From contig CAKSIH010000032.1 in NCBI GenBank assembly GCA_934462705.1, positions 1 to 5,212 of the forward strand: a DNA stretch of 5,212 nt, in the 5' to 3' direction. Below, piece by piece: positions 4,634-5,212 of the stretch. The stretch comes from an uncultured Eubacteriales bacterium. GTDB lineage: Bacteria; Bacillota; Clostridia; Oscillospirales; Acutalibacteraceae. Numbering within the stretch: position 1 is the first letter of the stretch; each line of letters opens with the position of its first letter. The position numbers and the translations under genes are program-made. The notes beneath the pieces were generated by a model, which made no database searches, had not been told where the DNA came from, and saw only the letters and a program-made list of their open reading frames with translations.

Positions 4634-4723
4634 GGGGCCCCCGAAAAGTTGGTAGCTCGGCAAGGAGGCGTAAAAGCGGTGCGTTTACAAACCGCTAGCC
4701 GACAGGAGCGTGATTTTTTGGGG
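4634..4723 (+). ncRNA. Repeat B, copy 2: structured RNA element upstream of the tail chaperone gene
   Basis: Begins 12 nt after the major tail stop. Its first 23 bases are identical to copy 1, and it has the same closing helix (CCCCGAAAAGT 4639-4649 with ATTTTTTGGGG 4713-4723, two G-U pairs). Hairpin 1 is CTC/GAG (4656-4658 and 4665-4667) instead of CGA/TCG, and hairpin 2 is AGCGGT/ACCGCT (4675-4680 and 4691-4696) instead of AACAGT/ACTGTT. The loop GCGTTTACAA and the GGCGTAAAA and TAGCC segments are unchanged. Four pairs change on both sides and none is broken. It carries no coding frame of its own on the + strand. I take it as the same RNA family as 3906-3994, with function unknown. Confidence 0.65.
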
Positions 4724-4731
4724 AAAGGACG

Positions 4732-4779
4732 ATTCGCAGTGTGACGCGCCCAGTGGGCGATGCAGGCACGCTGACGAAT
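4732..4779 (+). ncRNA. Long two-part hairpin in the chaperone leader
   Basis: ATTCGCAGTGTG (4732-4743) pairs with CACGCTGACGAAT (4767-4779): 12 pairs with one G-U and a single bulged A at 4774. An internal loop follows, and then an inner perfect hairpin CGCCC/GGGCG (4747-4751 and 4755-4759, loop AGT). It follows repeat B copy 2 by 8 nt. A second copy is not seen in this window, so there is no covariation support. Confidence 0.5.
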
Positions 4780-4783
4780 AGGA

Positions 4784-4832
4784 AAAGGCACAGAGAATTA
4801 CGAACGGGAGTGAGTAATTCGACAATGCCTTT
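4784..4832 (+). ncRNA. Second hairpin of the chaperone leader
   Basis: The outer stem AAAGGCA/TGCCTTT (4784-4790 and 4826-4832) and the inner stem GAATTAC/GTAATTC (4795-4801 and 4814-4820) are both perfect 7-bp helices. They are separated by a small internal loop and capped by a 12-nt loop, GAACGGGAGTGA. The loop word GGAGTGAGT (continuing into the stem) recurs at 4876-4884 near the ribosome binding site of the next gene. The bases from 4833 to 4892 show no gene and only purine-rich sequence. Confidence 0.5.
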
Positions 4833-4892
4833 GACCGGGAGAAGCGAAAATTAACAACGACGAAATGAATGAAATGGAGTGAGTGAGGACGC

Positions 4893-5212
4893 ATGATAGA
4901 TAAAATAAATTATCTTGAAACAGAAAGCGAAAAATATCCGCTTGTGTTCAGTTTAAATGTAATGGAAGCAATTCAAGATAAATACGGAAGTATCGACAAA
5001 TGGTCTAGTTTAATTCAAAAAAACGGAGAACCAGACATCAAAGCGTTAAAATTCTTTATGACTGAAGCAATTAATGAAGGAATTGAAATAAAGAATGAGA
5101 AGAATAATGAAAAAAGAAAATCTGTAACATCTAAGCAAGTCGGAAGAATCCTGACAGAAGTAGGCCTCTCGGATACGGCTAACAAAATTATGACAACAAT
5201 TTCAGAAAGCAT
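4893..5212 (+). CDS. Probable tail assembly chaperone, 3' partial
   Basis: An open frame of 106 full codons that runs off the right edge. The N-terminus is MIDKINYLETESEKYPLVFSLN, followed by VMEAIQDKYGSIDKWSSLIQ, a helical segment with KALKFFMTEAINEG, a charged linker (EIKNEKNNEKRKS), and VTSKQVGRILTEVGLSD. The opening YPLVFSLNVMEAIQDKYGS pattern is typical of small proteins that follow the major tail gene and precede the tape measure, annotated as tail assembly chaperones (lambda gpG functional analogues). The call rests on position plus this resemblance. In this class a programmed frameshift near the 3' end often makes a longer form; that part lies outside the window. Start ATG 4893 has TGAGGA (4884-4889) only 3 nt upstream, with GGAG (4876-4879) as an alternative site. 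The leader of 271 nt holds repeat B copy 2 and two more hairpins. Confidence 0.75.
   Translation, partial: MIDKINYLETESEKYPLVFSLNVMEAIQDKYGSIDKWSSLIQKNGEPDIKALKFFMTEAINEGIEIKNEKNNEKRKSVTSKQVGRILTEVGLSDTANKIMTTISES

Noticed and set aside
4771..4850. Hammerhead ribozyme-like core (CTGACGA followed later by GAAA)
   Set aside because: CTGACGA is part of the 3' arm of the 4732-4779 hairpin, and no stem II or correctly placed GAAA and cleavage site can be drawn.
4558..4894. Overlapping minus-strand open frames across the chaperone leader
   Set aside because: Cys/Arg/Ser-rich translations opposite structured RNA-like sequence, no ribosome binding site or recognisable motif; they are by-products of the hairpin composition.

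Overview
The window is a stretch of the late (virion structure) operon of a tailed siphophage or prophage. The low G+C, A-rich coding sequence, the strong AGAGG/AAGGAG ribosome binding sites, the GTG and TTG starts and the protein families all point to a host in the Bacillota, most likely a clostridial gut-type bacterium. This host assignment is an inference from style. All genes are on the + strand.

The order is the standard head-to-tail order of HK97-like siphophages: prohead protease (1-524, 5' end outside the window), HK97-fold major capsid protein (657-1865), a small head-fibre-like protein (1880-2092), head-tail connector (2107-2403), head-tail adaptor (2505-2834), HK97 gp10-like protein (2979-3371), tail terminator/completion protein (3545-3892, apparently with an AUU start), phi13-type major tail protein (4067-4621), and a probable tail assembly chaperone (4893 to the right edge, 3' end missing). 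The protease matures the capsid lattice, the connector, adaptor and gp10-like proteins build the neck, the terminator caps the tail tube, and the chaperone would guide tube assembly on a tape measure encoded further right.

The unusual part lies between the genes. Six of the eight gene junctions are filled with 100-270 bases of hairpin-rich sequence, and two repeat families recur. Repeat A (71 bp, 3 differences) begins exactly at the ATGA stop/start overlap of two consecutive genes and opens a 53- or 50-codon mini-ORF in both places. Repeat B (about 90 nt) sits 13 and 12 nt after the stop codon of two consecutive genes, upstream of the major tail protein and of the chaperone. It folds into the same two-hairpin, closed-helix structure in both copies, and all differences in the two internal stems are compensatory base-pair changes. 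That is good evidence for a structured RNA, which I do not recognise as a named family. The second copy is followed by two further well-formed hairpins before the chaperone gene.

No tRNA, rRNA, CRISPR array, convincing promoter or classical intrinsic terminator was seen. The window appears to be internal to one long transcript.
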